This document shows, piece after piece, positions 1 through 5,972 of a DNA stretch of 6,642 nt (the stretch's first letter is position 1; each line of letters starts with the position of its first letter). Below the pieces are notes generated by a model. That model worked only from the letters and a program-made list of their open reading frames with translations, was not told the DNA's origin and searched no databases. Source of the DNA: an uncultured Caryophanales bacterium (GTDB lineage Bacteria > Bacillota_I > Bacilli_A > RF39 > UBA660). The DNA lies in contig CAMNDO010000035.1 of assembly GCA_946535455.1 (NCBI GenBank), positions 1 through 6,642 on the forward strand, read 5' to 3'. Made by a program: the position numbers and the translations under genes.

Positions 1-1
1 A

Positions 2-154
2 GACAATCCAAAAGAATTGGTTTATCCTCACTTAGATTTATCATTTTCAGATGAAGTATGGGTAGAAATCATGCAGAAATATGGACTGCAACCATCCAAT
101 CATTTGGTAGATTTAATCTATGAGGCCATTATTATGGAAGGAAACAACAAATAA
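2..154 (+). CDS. 3' end of an unidentified protein (partial)
   Basis: An open frame runs from the left edge to a TAA at 152-154 and gives about 50 C-terminal residues, beginning DNPKELVYPHLDLS and ending IYEAIIMEGNNK. It is rich in acidic and hydrophobic residues and looks helical near its end (VWVEIMQKYGL, then LVDLIYEAIIM). Codon use matches the genes downstream, so it is very likely the tail of a real gene whose start lies outside the window. I do not recognise the family, and 50 residues without a catalytic motif are too few to name it. The stop codon overlaps the hairpin that follows, which suggests this gene ends an upstream transcription unit. Confidence 0.7.
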   Translation, partial: DNPKELVYPHLDLSFSDEVWVEIMQKYGLQPSNHLVDLIYEAIIMEGNNK

Positions 155-177
155 AAGAAGAAGAAATTCTTCTTTTT
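153..177 (+). terminator. AU-rich hairpin terminator after the upstream gene
   Basis: AAAAGAAGAA (153-162) and TTCTTCTTTT (167-176) form a perfect 10-bp stem around a GAAA loop (163-166). The run of T that would serve as the U-tract is itself the 3' arm. The left arm begins inside the TAA stop codon at 152-154. With only three G-C pairs the stem is weak for a classical intrinsic terminator, but its place between a stop codon and a new promoter supports the role. Confidence 0.5.
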
Positions 178-178
178 A

Positions 179-187
179 TGTTATAAT
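179..187 (+). promoter_or_regulatory. Extended -10 promoter for the pgi unit
   Basis: TG at 179-180, one spacer base, then a perfect TATAAT at 182-187 form an extended -10 element. At 17-bp spacing the -35 position falls in the terminator stem (about 159-164) and does not resemble TTGACA, so the TGn extension probably compensates. The predicted start of transcription is near 194, at the Shine-Dalgarno itself, giving a leader of only about 14 bases. Confidence 0.65.
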
Positions 188-207
188 AAATGTAGGAGAG
201 TGATACG

Positions 208-1398
208 ATGATTCGATTTGATTTTAAAACGTATGTAGAGCCTTTTTTGGATGAAGAAAAATATAAAAAATACATGAGTCAAAAGAAAGAAATTCTAGAA
301 AAATTCAATCAACATGAAAGTATTGGTTGGACTAAAAAAATAACGGATCGTAAAATCAAAAGCATTTTAGAGTGTAGAGATGAGATTAAAAAACACTGTA
401 ATTGTTTGGTGGTTATTGGAATTGGAGGATCTTTCTTGGGAAGTTATGCCTTTTCAAAAATGTTTGACCATTATTTTTTCAAGAATTCATTCGAAGTCAT
501 CTATGCAGGAACGACTCTTTCTAGTCAATATTTAGAAGAATTGCAAGAATATTTGATGAATAAAAATTTTGCGATTAATGTTATTAGTAAGAGTGGAAAT
601 ACGATGGAGACTGAAATCACGTATCAAGTATTAAAGAGTTTATTAAAAAGAAAATATAGTGAAGAAGAAGTGAAAAAAAGAATCATTATCACAACCAATA
701 TGGATAGTGGACCACTTCGTGAAGAAGCAGAAAAAGAAGGGTATACCTCTTTTGGGATTCCAAGAGATATTGGAGGACGTTATTCTTTTATGACACCTGC
801 TCACTTATTTCCACTTTCTTTCCATTTTGATATTGAAAAGATTATCAGTGGATATTATGAAGGAAGAAAATTAATGGATCAGGCATATGAATATGCTGTG
901 ATTCGAAGAGTATTATTTGATCAAAAAAAACAGATTGAAAACTTCTGTGTTTATGAAGAAAATATGACATTCTTTACCGAATGGTTAAAACAATTATTTG
1001 GAGAAACAGAAGGAAAAAAAGGAGTTGGAATCTTTCCAGTATCGACTGTTCATACAAGAGATTTACATTCCCTAGGACAATTCATTCAAGAAGGAAATAA
1101 AATTGTTTTTGAGACATTTATCAAAGTACAAGAAAGCCCTTATGAAATCCCTTATGGAAAAAAATCATTACATGATTGGAATAATCAAGTAGAAGATGCT
1201 GTGATGAAAGCTCATTTTAAAGGAAATGTTCCTTGTTTACAAATTCAATTAAAAGAAAGAAATGAAAAAACAATTTCTTCTTTGATTTACTTTTTCCAAT
1301 TAGCCGCAGCATTTAGTGGATTCTTGTTTGGTGTAGATCCTTTTAATCAACCTGGGGTAGAAGTGTATAAAGAAGAAATGAAAAACAATCATAAATAG
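208..1398 (+). CDS. pgi: Glucose-6-phosphate isomerase (short form)
   Basis: Cytoplasmic enzyme that interconverts glucose 6-phosphate and fructose 6-phosphate in glycolysis and gluconeogenesis. The 396-residue product shows the family features in order: the first SIS-domain strand and loop VVIGIGGS (68-75), the phosphate-binding SKSGNT loop (127-132), the signature DIGGRYS (187-193), the catalytic Glu in GETEGK (E266), the ring-opening His in DLHSLGQ (H287) and the C-terminal signature FNQPGVEVYK with the conserved Lys (K388). The sequence is closest in style to Bacillus-type PGI, which is about 445-450 residues long. This one is shortened at the N-terminus, in several surface loops and by a clipped C-terminus, while all active-site elements remain. 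The ATG at 208 has AGGAG (194-198) nine bases upstream. It is the first gene of its unit, and the next gene follows after seven bases. Confidence 0.96.
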   Translation: MIRFDFKTYVEPFLDEEKYKKYMSQKKEILEKFNQHESIGWTKKITDRKIKSILECRDEIKKHCNCLVVIGIGGSFLGSYAFSKMFDHYFFKNSFEVIYAGTTLSSQYLEELQEYLMNKNFAINVISKSGNTMETEITYQVLKSLLKRKYSEEEVKKRIIITTNMDSGPLREEAEKEGYTSFGIPRDIGGRYSFMTPAHLFPLSFHFDIEKIISGYYEGRKLMDQAYEYAVIRRVLFDQKKQIENFCVYEENMTFFTEWLKQLFGETEGKKGVGIFPVSTVHTRDLHSLGQFIQEGNKIVFETFIKVQESPYEIPYGKKSLHDWNNQVEDAVMKAHFKGNVPCLQIQLKERNEKTISSLIYFFQLAAAFSGFLFGVDPFNQPGVEVYKEEMKNNHK

Positions 1399-1405
1399 GT
1401 GAAAT

Positions 1406-1999
1406 ATGAAAAAAAATCAAATAGGGATTGCGATATGTAGTATATGCTTTATTGGGATTACTATTTTAGTGTTGACCAATCAAATTCTTGTCCTTGACGA
1501 ATGGATTTATGAAAAAGTAATGCTGATTCAAAATCCATTTTGGGATTCTTTCTTTCCTCTTTTCACAAAACTAGGAAATCCTATCATCAGTCTTATACTG
1601 TTTGGAATTTCTATCCTTCTTTTACCTAAAAAAGAAAGATGGAATTTCTCTTATGGATTTTTAGGAGGAGTAGGAATCAATAGTTTGATGAAGCAAATCA
1701 TTCGAAGAGCAAGACCTAATCATTTAAGATTGATAAAACAGGGAGGATTTTCTTATCCTTCTGGGCATTCTATGATTGCGGTCGCAATCTTTGGATTTTT
1801 CATGGTATGGGGAATTCAAAATACAAAGAATAAATTAGGGAAAATCATGATTGGAGTAGTGGGAGTTCTTCTCATATTGGGAATTGGATTCAGCAGGATT
1901 TATGTTGGAGTTCATTATCCAAGTGATGTATGTGCAGGATTTTTACTATCTACCATCATTCAATTAATCATTCATACAAGGAGGAGTCTTCATGACTAA
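1406..1999 (+). CDS. PAP2-family membrane phosphatase
   Basis: Integral membrane phosphatase of the type-2 phosphatidic acid phosphatase (PAP2) superfamily. The three-part active-site signature is complete: K96-x6-R103-P104, then PSGH at 118-121, then SR (163-164) with H170 and D174 in SRIYVGVHYPSD. H170 should be the nucleophile and H121 the acid/base. Hydrophobic segments near 5-24, 57-73, 82-95, 122-137, 146-163 and 173-190 fit the usual six-helix topology, with the active site on the outer face. Members act on phosphatidic acid, phosphatidylglycerol phosphate or undecaprenyl pyrophosphate (BcrC/PgpB type), and the sequence does not distinguish these. The 197-residue length is normal. AGGTGA (1397-1402) overlaps the pgi stop and lies close to the ATG, so translation may depend partly on coupling. 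The 3' end overlaps the next gene by eight bases. Confidence 0.92.
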   Translation: MKKNQIGIAICSICFIGITILVLTNQILVLDEWIYEKVMLIQNPFWDSFFPLFTKLGNPIISLILFGISILLLPKKERWNFSYGFLGGVGINSLMKQIIRRARPNHLRLIKQGGFSYPSGHSMIAVAIFGFFMVWGIQNTKNKLGKIMIGVVGVLLILGIGFSRIYVGVHYPSDVCAGFLLSTIIQLIIHTRRSLHD

Positions 2000-2693
2000 A
2001 ATGGTGATTTGTTCTTTTTACAATGCCTTAATTGATTCCGAGGATGCTATCCCAACTAGTACGATGTTAGAGATAGAAAGAATTCGAAATAGCGGAATCC
2101 TTTTTGTAGTGGGAACGAATCGCACCTACCAAGAAGTATTAGAATATAATCGTGACTTTCCTTTTGTGGATTACATTGTTTCTTTGAACGGTGGTATTGT
2201 CTATGATGTGAATCAAAATGAAATACTAGTGAAACACAAAATATCACAATCTACAAAAAAGAAAATTATAGAAAATTTTTCAGAGTATTCTACTACATTT
2301 TATACAGAAAAGAAAAAGAAAAGCACTCTTCCAGAAGAAGATATTTATAAAATAGAGATGAAAGTAGGAAAAGAGGAAAAAACTCTTTATGAGAAGTTAC
2401 AAAAATATAAAATAGAATATACCGTATTTCAAAAAGATAGAAAAAAAGTGGTAGAAATTGTATCCAATAAATGTAATATGTTTACAGGAGTCGATCGCAT
2501 TAGTTTAAAGAATAATATTCCTTTAAACCAAATTGTTTGTGTTTGTGCCAATGATAGTGATATGGTACTTGTGAATAACATCAGTAACCACTTTATTATG
2601 GAAAATAGTGTAGATTCCCTAAAACAAATTACCAATAAAATGACAAGCAGTCATAATCAAAAAGGATTAGAAAAAGTATTAAAAGAAATCTAA
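1992..2693 (+). CDS. Cof-type HAD-superfamily protein, catalytic residues lost (probable pseudophosphatase)
   Basis: The overall pattern is that of Cof-type (class IIB) HAD hydrolases, which dephosphorylate sugar phosphates and similar metabolites. Recognisable parts are the N-terminal strand, the 'IP..T...I..IR..GI.FVV.T.R' block (20-44) with motif II Thr T42, YIVSLNGG (61-68), a probable motif III Lys at K160, and the C-terminal core (about 181-215). Motif I should read DxDGT, but the aligned stretch reads S8-F-Y10-N-A, so both the nucleophile Asp and the acid/base Asp are absent. Motif IV, normally GDxxND, reads C185-A-N-D-S-D190, keeping only the last Asp. With no nucleophile, phosphatase activity is unlikely. 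A binding, regulatory or scaffolding role is an inference. The frame is open over 233 residues with codon use like its neighbours, so it is not simply decaying. AAGGAGGAG (1978-1986) lies five bases before the ATG, and the start overlaps the PAP2 gene by eight bases. Confidence 0.85.
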   Translation: MTKMVICSFYNALIDSEDAIPTSTMLEIERIRNSGILFVVGTNRTYQEVLEYNRDFPFVDYIVSLNGGIVYDVNQNEILVKHKISQSTKKKIIENFSEYSTTFYTEKKKKSTLPEEDIYKIEMKVGKEEKTLYEKLQKYKIEYTVFQKDRKKVVEIVSNKCNMFTGVDRISLKNNIPLNQIVCVCANDSDMVLVNNISNHFIMENSVDSLKQITNKMTSSHNQKGLEKVLKEI

Positions 2694-2705
2694 AGGGGTG
2701 ATTTC

Positions 2706-3476
2706 ATGAAACAAAAAACAAGAATGATTTTAGAAATAATCATTGTGATTTTGATTATTCTTCTAGTAGGAGTAGGATATGTTTTATACCAAGAAGATCA
2801 TAAGAATCATAATCTTCCTAGTGTAAATAGATTCATCAAAGAAAAAGAAAAACAAAACTATCCTGAAGAACAAGAAACGAAAGAAGAAGTTTATGTCAAT
2901 CCTTTGCCAGATGCAAGAACACAATATAACAATCAAGAAATATTAGGAAAGTTAGAAATTCCGAATATGAATATTGATTCTTATGTCGCAAGAGCAGGAG
3001 ATAATAGTTATTATCTAGAAAATAGTTTATCTCATCAAAGAGATGGATTAGGAGCACCCTTTTTTGATTATCGAAATACCGATTTAGAAAAGAATAGACA
3101 AATTAATATTTATGGTCATAATACCAAAAATACACAGTTTTATGATCAATTACCTTTCGTGAATTTAGCGGCTTATACGGATGAGAATATTTTTAAACAT
3201 TATAAAAAAATTTATTTAAGTATTGATCAAAAGAAATTAGAATATGAAGTCATTGCGATTAAAATTATTACAGAAATGGACAATGAACATATGAAGTTAG
3301 TGTTCTATAGTGACAAAGATTATTTAGACCACGTAAAAAAATTACTACAAAATACCTTATATAAAGATTCTGTAAATATTACGGAAAAAGATAGATTATT
3401 GGTATTACAAGTATGTCATTATAATCCAGAAGATACGTATTTATTGGTGATTGCGAAAGAAAAACAAAAAGCTTAA
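2706..3476 (+). CDS. Class B-like sortase, membrane-anchored
   Basis: Sortases are extracellular cysteine transpeptidases that cut surface proteins at a sorting motif and attach them to the cell wall or build pili. This 256-residue protein has an N-terminal membrane anchor (about 7-28), a charged linker (about 30-70) and a class B-like core beginning ILGKLEIPNMNID (79-91). It also has the SYYLENS segment (101-107), GAPFFDYRN (116-124), the catalytic His in NIYGHNT (H138) and the catalytic Cys in VLQVCHY (C237). Two points are odd. The TLxTC pattern before the Cys has become VLQVC. The Arg expected on the following strand is also missing: the aligned residue is Y245 in EDTYLLVIAK, and no Arg occurs after the Cys. 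No LPxTG- or NPxTN-type substrate is encoded here. AGGGGTGA (2694-2701) precedes the ATG by four bases. It is the last gene of the unit, and its stop codon lies in the terminator stem. Confidence 0.88.
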   Translation: MKQKTRMILEIIIVILIILLVGVGYVLYQEDHKNHNLPSVNRFIKEKEKQNYPEEQETKEEVYVNPLPDARTQYNNQEILGKLEIPNMNIDSYVARAGDNSYYLENSLSHQRDGLGAPFFDYRNTDLEKNRQINIYGHNTKNTQFYDQLPFVNLAAYTDENIFKHYKKIYLSIDQKKLEYEVIAIKIITEMDNEHMKLVFYSDKDYLDHVKKLLQNTLYKDSVNITEKDRLLVLQVCHYNPEDTYLLVIAKEKQKA

Positions 3477-3500
3477 GAAACTTAAGTTTTTTTGTTTTTT
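3459..3500 (+). terminator. Long A/T-rich terminator hairpin overlapping the sortase stop codon
   Basis: CTTAAG (3472-3477) pairs with CTTAAG (3481-3486) around an AAA loop. The pairing continues outward through a G-U pair and A-T pairs (3466-3471 with 3487-3492), skips a bulged T3493, and resumes with C3465-G3494 and A-T pairs as far as about 3460-3499. The run of T, interrupted by one G, extends to 3500. The TAA stop codon (3474-3476) lies within the left arm. A strong T-tract following a perfect core stem makes this a good intrinsic terminator for the pgi-to-sortase unit. Confidence 0.75.
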
Positions 3501-3520
3501 CTTTCATTTTAAGATATAAT
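3492..3520 (+). promoter_or_regulatory. Promoter for the RluA-NagZ-PaaI-AsnS unit
   Basis: A perfect TATAAT lies at 3515-3520. At exactly 17 bp upstream is TTGTTT (3492-3497), which matches the first three positions of TTGACA and sits inside the terminator T-run. Transcription would start near 3527, immediately before the ribosome binding site AAAAGGAG (3528-3535). The leader is therefore about 17 bases, as short as that of the pgi unit. Confidence 0.65.
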
Positions 3521-3543
3521 TTAGTAGAAAAGGAGTGTTTTCT

Positions 3544-4419
3544 ATGAAATGGAAAGTAGAAAAAGATTCTCTTTTGTTGGAACATCTATATGAACATTTA
3601 GATATGCCTAAAAAAAGAGTAAAACAGTATTTAACGCATGGATCTGTTTATGTCAATAATAATAAAGTAACGCAATATAATTATCCATTACAGAAAGGTA
3701 TGACGATTGTGATGGATACCAATCAAAAAACAAAAAAGACATTGCCTTTTGATATTGTGTTCGAAGATGAGGAATATATTGCAGTGAATAAACCTAGTGG
3801 ATTACTTACCATCGCAACGAATAAAGAAAAAGAAAAGACACTTTATCATATTGTAGGAGAATACTTAAAAGAAAAAAATAGAAATGCGAAGGTCTTTATT
3901 GTACATCGATTGGATAAAGATACAAGTGGGATTGTATTGTTCGCAAAGAATGAGAAGAGTAAAAATAAATTACAAGAAAACTGGAGTGAGTATGTTTCTT
4001 TAAGAGAATATGTTGCGGTTGTGTATGGAACTTTTTCGAAGAAGAAAGATACCATAGTGGAATATTTAAAAGAAACCAAAACAGCACTTGTTTATTCTAC
4101 CAAAAACAAAGAAGGAAAAGAAGCGATTACTCATTATGAAGTCATCAAAGAAAATGATCAGTATTCTCTTTTAAAAATTATGATTGATACTGGTAGAAAA
4201 CATCAAATTCGTGTAGGACTTTCTGATATTCATCATCCAATTTTAGGAGATAAAAAATATGGATTCAAAGAAGATAAAAATACAAGACTTTATCTACATG
4301 CCAATCGATTGAAGTTTTACCATCCAGGAATTAAGAAAGAGATTTTATTAGAAACATCAAATCCAAAAGAATTTCAAAAAGTGATGAAGGAGGGTTCTGA
4401 TGAAAAAAATCATCATTAG
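3544..4419 (+). CDS. RluA-family pseudouridine synthase with N-terminal S4 domain
   Basis: Cytoplasmic enzyme expected to isomerise specific uridines to pseudouridine in ribosomal RNA (RluC/RluD type) or, less likely, in tRNA. The N-terminal S4-like RNA-binding domain spans about 9-60, including RVKQYLTHGSVYVNNNKV (25-42). The catalytic domain starts near VFEDEEYIAVNKPSG (72-86). It carries the family motif HRLDKDTSG (121-129) with the catalytic Asp D124, TGRKHQIRV (216-224) and the late LHANRLKFYHP block (251-261). The target base cannot be read from the sequence. A GTG at 3535 extends the frame, but it overlaps the Shine-Dalgarno AAAAGGAG (3528-3535). The ATG at 3544 sits eight bases after that site and is the better start, giving 291 residues, normal for the family. 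The 3' end overlaps nagZ by 20 bases. Confidence 0.92.
   Translation: MKWKVEKDSLLLEHLYEHLDMPKKRVKQYLTHGSVYVNNNKVTQYNYPLQKGMTIVMDTNQKTKKTLPFDIVFEDEEYIAVNKPSGLLTIATNKEKEKTLYHIVGEYLKEKNRNAKVFIVHRLDKDTSGIVLFAKNEKSKNKLQENWSEYVSLREYVAVVYGTFSKKKDTIVEYLKETKTALVYSTKNKEGKEAITHYEVIKENDQYSLLKIMIDTGRKHQIRVGLSDIHHPILGDKKYGFKEDKNTRLYLHANRLKFYHPGIKKEILLETSNPKEFQKVMKEGSDEKNHH
4387..4394 (+). promoter_or_regulatory. Ribosome binding site for nagZ inside the RluA gene
   Basis: AAGGAGGG lies five bases upstream of the nagZ ATG at 4400 and within the last codons of the pseudouridine synthase gene. This fixes the nagZ start and shows that the 20-base overlap is genuine, consistent with translational coupling. Confidence 0.8.
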
Positions 4420-5560
4420 TCTTTTCATTCTAGGATTGGGAGCTTTTTTATTCATAACTTTTTCGCAACAAAAGAAAACAGTAGAAACGAAAAAAGAAGA
4501 GAAAGAAACTGTTTTGACAGAAATAGAATTAGAAATAAAAAATTCTATTTTTCAAGAAACTTTTGAAGAAGCAAAAGAGATTGTCGATCAAATGACATTA
4601 GAAGAAAAGATAGGACAATTATTTTTAGTAAGATATGATAAAAACATGGTTTCAAAATATGCTTCGTATCATCCGGGAGGATATATTCTTTTCGCAAAAG
4701 ATTTTCAAAATCATACCAAAGAGAGTTTCAAAAAAGAACTAGAAAGAAATCAATCACTTCATCGATATTCTTTGATTTATGCTGTAGATGAAGAAGGGGG
4801 ATATGTCACAAGAGTGAGTCGCTTTCCTGCCTTTCGAAAAGAAAAATTTTCATCTCCTAAAACCTATTATGAAAAAGGAGGATATCCTTTATTAGAAGAA
4901 ACAGAAAAAGAAAAAGCATTGTTATTAAAAGAATTAGGAATTGATTGGAACTTAGCTCCTGTAGCAGATTTATCTACCAATCCAGAAGATTTTATTTATA
5001 TTCGTACATTTGGAAAAGAAAAAGAAGAAGTAAAAGAACTTATTTCTCATATGGTAACATATGCCAATCAAAATAAAATAGCATCTTGCCTAAAACATTT
5101 TCCTGGATATGGTAATAATAAAGATACTCACACAGGAAGTGCTATTGACAATAGAAGTTATGAAAATTTTGTAGAGAATGACTTTATACCTTTTATAGGA
5201 GGAATTGAAGCAAATGTTCCTAGTATTTTAGTATCTCACAATAAAGTGATGTCTATGGATGAAAATCTTCCTGCTTCTTTAAGTCCTAAAGTGATTGGGG
5301 AGTTAAGAAATACTCTTCACTTTACAGGAATTATTTTAACAGATGATTTAGATATGGCTGCGGTGAAGGAATATACTGAAAAAAGTGAAGCAGTAACACT
5401 TGCAATTCACGCAGGAAATGATATGATAATAACAAGTGATTTTATTCCAATGGTAGAAGAGATCAAAAGTGCAGTTGAGAAGAAAATCATAAAAGAGGAA
5501 ACCATTGATCAAGCAGTTTTAAGAATCATGGCTTTCAAAAAAATGTATCAAGAAGAATAA
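4400..5560 (+). CDS. nagZ: NagZ-like GH3 beta-N-acetylhexosaminidase, membrane-anchored
   Basis: Glycoside hydrolase family 3 enzyme expected to remove terminal beta-linked N-acetylglucosamine from muropeptides during peptidoglycan turnover. An N-terminal hydrophobic segment (about 4-21) without a lipobox Cys predicts a signal anchor with the enzyme outside the cell. A Lys/Glu-rich linker follows to about residue 60. The barrel starts at MTLEEKIGQLFLVRY (65-79). It includes DEEGG (130-134), GIDWNLAPVADL (180-191), IRTFG (201-205) and KHFPGYG (232-238) followed by D242-T-H244. That Asp-His pair is the acid/base dyad typical of NagZ. TDDLDM (314-319) contains the likely nucleophile D315. The DxEGGR motif of many relatives reads DEEGGY here. 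The 386-residue length fits a single-domain NagZ plus anchor, without the extra C-terminal domain of some Bacillus enzymes. The hydrolase call is firm, but GlcNAc specificity is inferred from the dyad. Confidence 0.9.
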   Translation: MKKIIISLFILGLGAFLFITFSQQKKTVETKKEEKETVLTEIELEIKNSIFQETFEEAKEIVDQMTLEEKIGQLFLVRYDKNMVSKYASYHPGGYILFAKDFQNHTKESFKKELERNQSLHRYSLIYAVDEEGGYVTRVSRFPAFRKEKFSSPKTYYEKGGYPLLEETEKEKALLLKELGIDWNLAPVADLSTNPEDFIYIRTFGKEKEEVKELISHMVTYANQNKIASCLKHFPGYGNNKDTHTGSAIDNRSYENFVENDFIPFIGGIEANVPSILVSHNKVMSMDENLPASLSPKVIGELRNTLHFTGIILTDDLDMAAVKEYTEKSEAVTLAIHAGNDMIITSDFIPMVEEIKSAVEKKIIKEETIDQAVLRIMAFKKMYQEE

Positions 5561-5572
5561 AGGAAGATGGTT

Positions 5573-5962
5573 ATGGAAAAGGAAGAAATATTTCGAAAGA
5601 TTGAAAGTACTGGTTTTTTTGAACACAATGCGTATCATATTTTAGATGCCTCAGAAGAAGAAGCCACAATTCGAGTAGAAATTAATGAACATGCATTCAA
5701 TCCTTATGGAATGGTTCATGGAGGAATTATTTTTGGACTAGGAGATAATGCCATGGGACTTGTCGCAAGTGCGAGTGGAAGAAATGCGGTGACGTTAAAT
5801 GCTACCATTAATTTTCTAAAACCAGGAAAAGGATCTTATTTGATTGGGAAAGCCAAAAAAATCAAAAGAGGAAAAACCACTTGCTATGTGCAAGCAAATA
5901 TTTATAATGAAAATGAAGAATTAATTGCCACGATGGATGGGAATTATTACTATATCAATTAG
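5573..5962 (+). CDS. PaaI-type hotdog-fold thioesterase
   Basis: Small cytoplasmic hotdog-fold protein that probably hydrolyses acyl- or aryl-CoA thioesters as a homotetramer or dimer. The diagnostic stretch is NPYGMVHGGIIFGLGDNAMG (43-62), with the conserved HGG (49-51) and the probable catalytic Asp D58. It is followed by the strands VTLNATINFLKPG (73-85) and CYVQANIYNENEELIAT (104-120), as in PaaI/YbgC-like enzymes. The substrate cannot be inferred. An upstream in-frame ATG at 5567 lies only two bases after AGGA (5561-5564), whereas the ATG at 5573 has the usual eight-base spacing. I therefore prefer 5573 and 129 residues. The gene starts 12 bases after nagZ, and its stop overlaps the asnS ribosome binding site. 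Confidence 0.88.
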   Translation: MEKEEIFRKIESTGFFEHNAYHILDASEEEATIRVEINEHAFNPYGMVHGGIIFGLGDNAMGLVASASGRNAVTLNATINFLKPGKGSYLIGKAKKIKRGKTTCYVQANIYNENEELIATMDGNYYYIN

Positions 5963-5972
5963 GAGGGATACC

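Noticed and set aside
188..207. Riboswitch or T-box leader ahead of pgi or the second unit
   Set aside because: The predicted leaders are under 20 bases and asnS has only 10 bases upstream within its operon, so there is no room for a structured leader.
1472..1498. TTGACC and TTGACG sequences in the PAP2 gene as -35 elements
   Set aside because: Neither is followed by a convincing -10 at 16-18 bp, and no gene starts nearby.
3535..3543. GTG at 3535 as the start of the pseudouridine synthase
   Set aside because: It overlaps the Shine-Dalgarno AAAAGGAG, which is correctly spaced only for the ATG at 3544.
2056..4087. Minus-strand open frames of 63-77 residues opposite the HAD, sortase and pseudouridine synthase genes
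   Set aside because: They lie antisense to well-supported genes, are rich in Phe, Ser and Leu as expected for the complement of A-rich coding DNA, show no recognisable motif and have no convincing ribosome binding sites.
4514..4542. Perfect TTGACA at 4514-4519 inside nagZ as a possible internal promoter
   Set aside because: At 17-bp spacing the -10 position is a run of A with no TATAAT-like hexamer, and it lies inside the coding sequence. It is most likely chance in AT-rich DNA.
5567..5572. ATG at 5567 as the start of the thioesterase
   Set aside because: It lies two bases from the AGGA core, which is too close. The ATG at 5573 has normal spacing and the family match begins after it.
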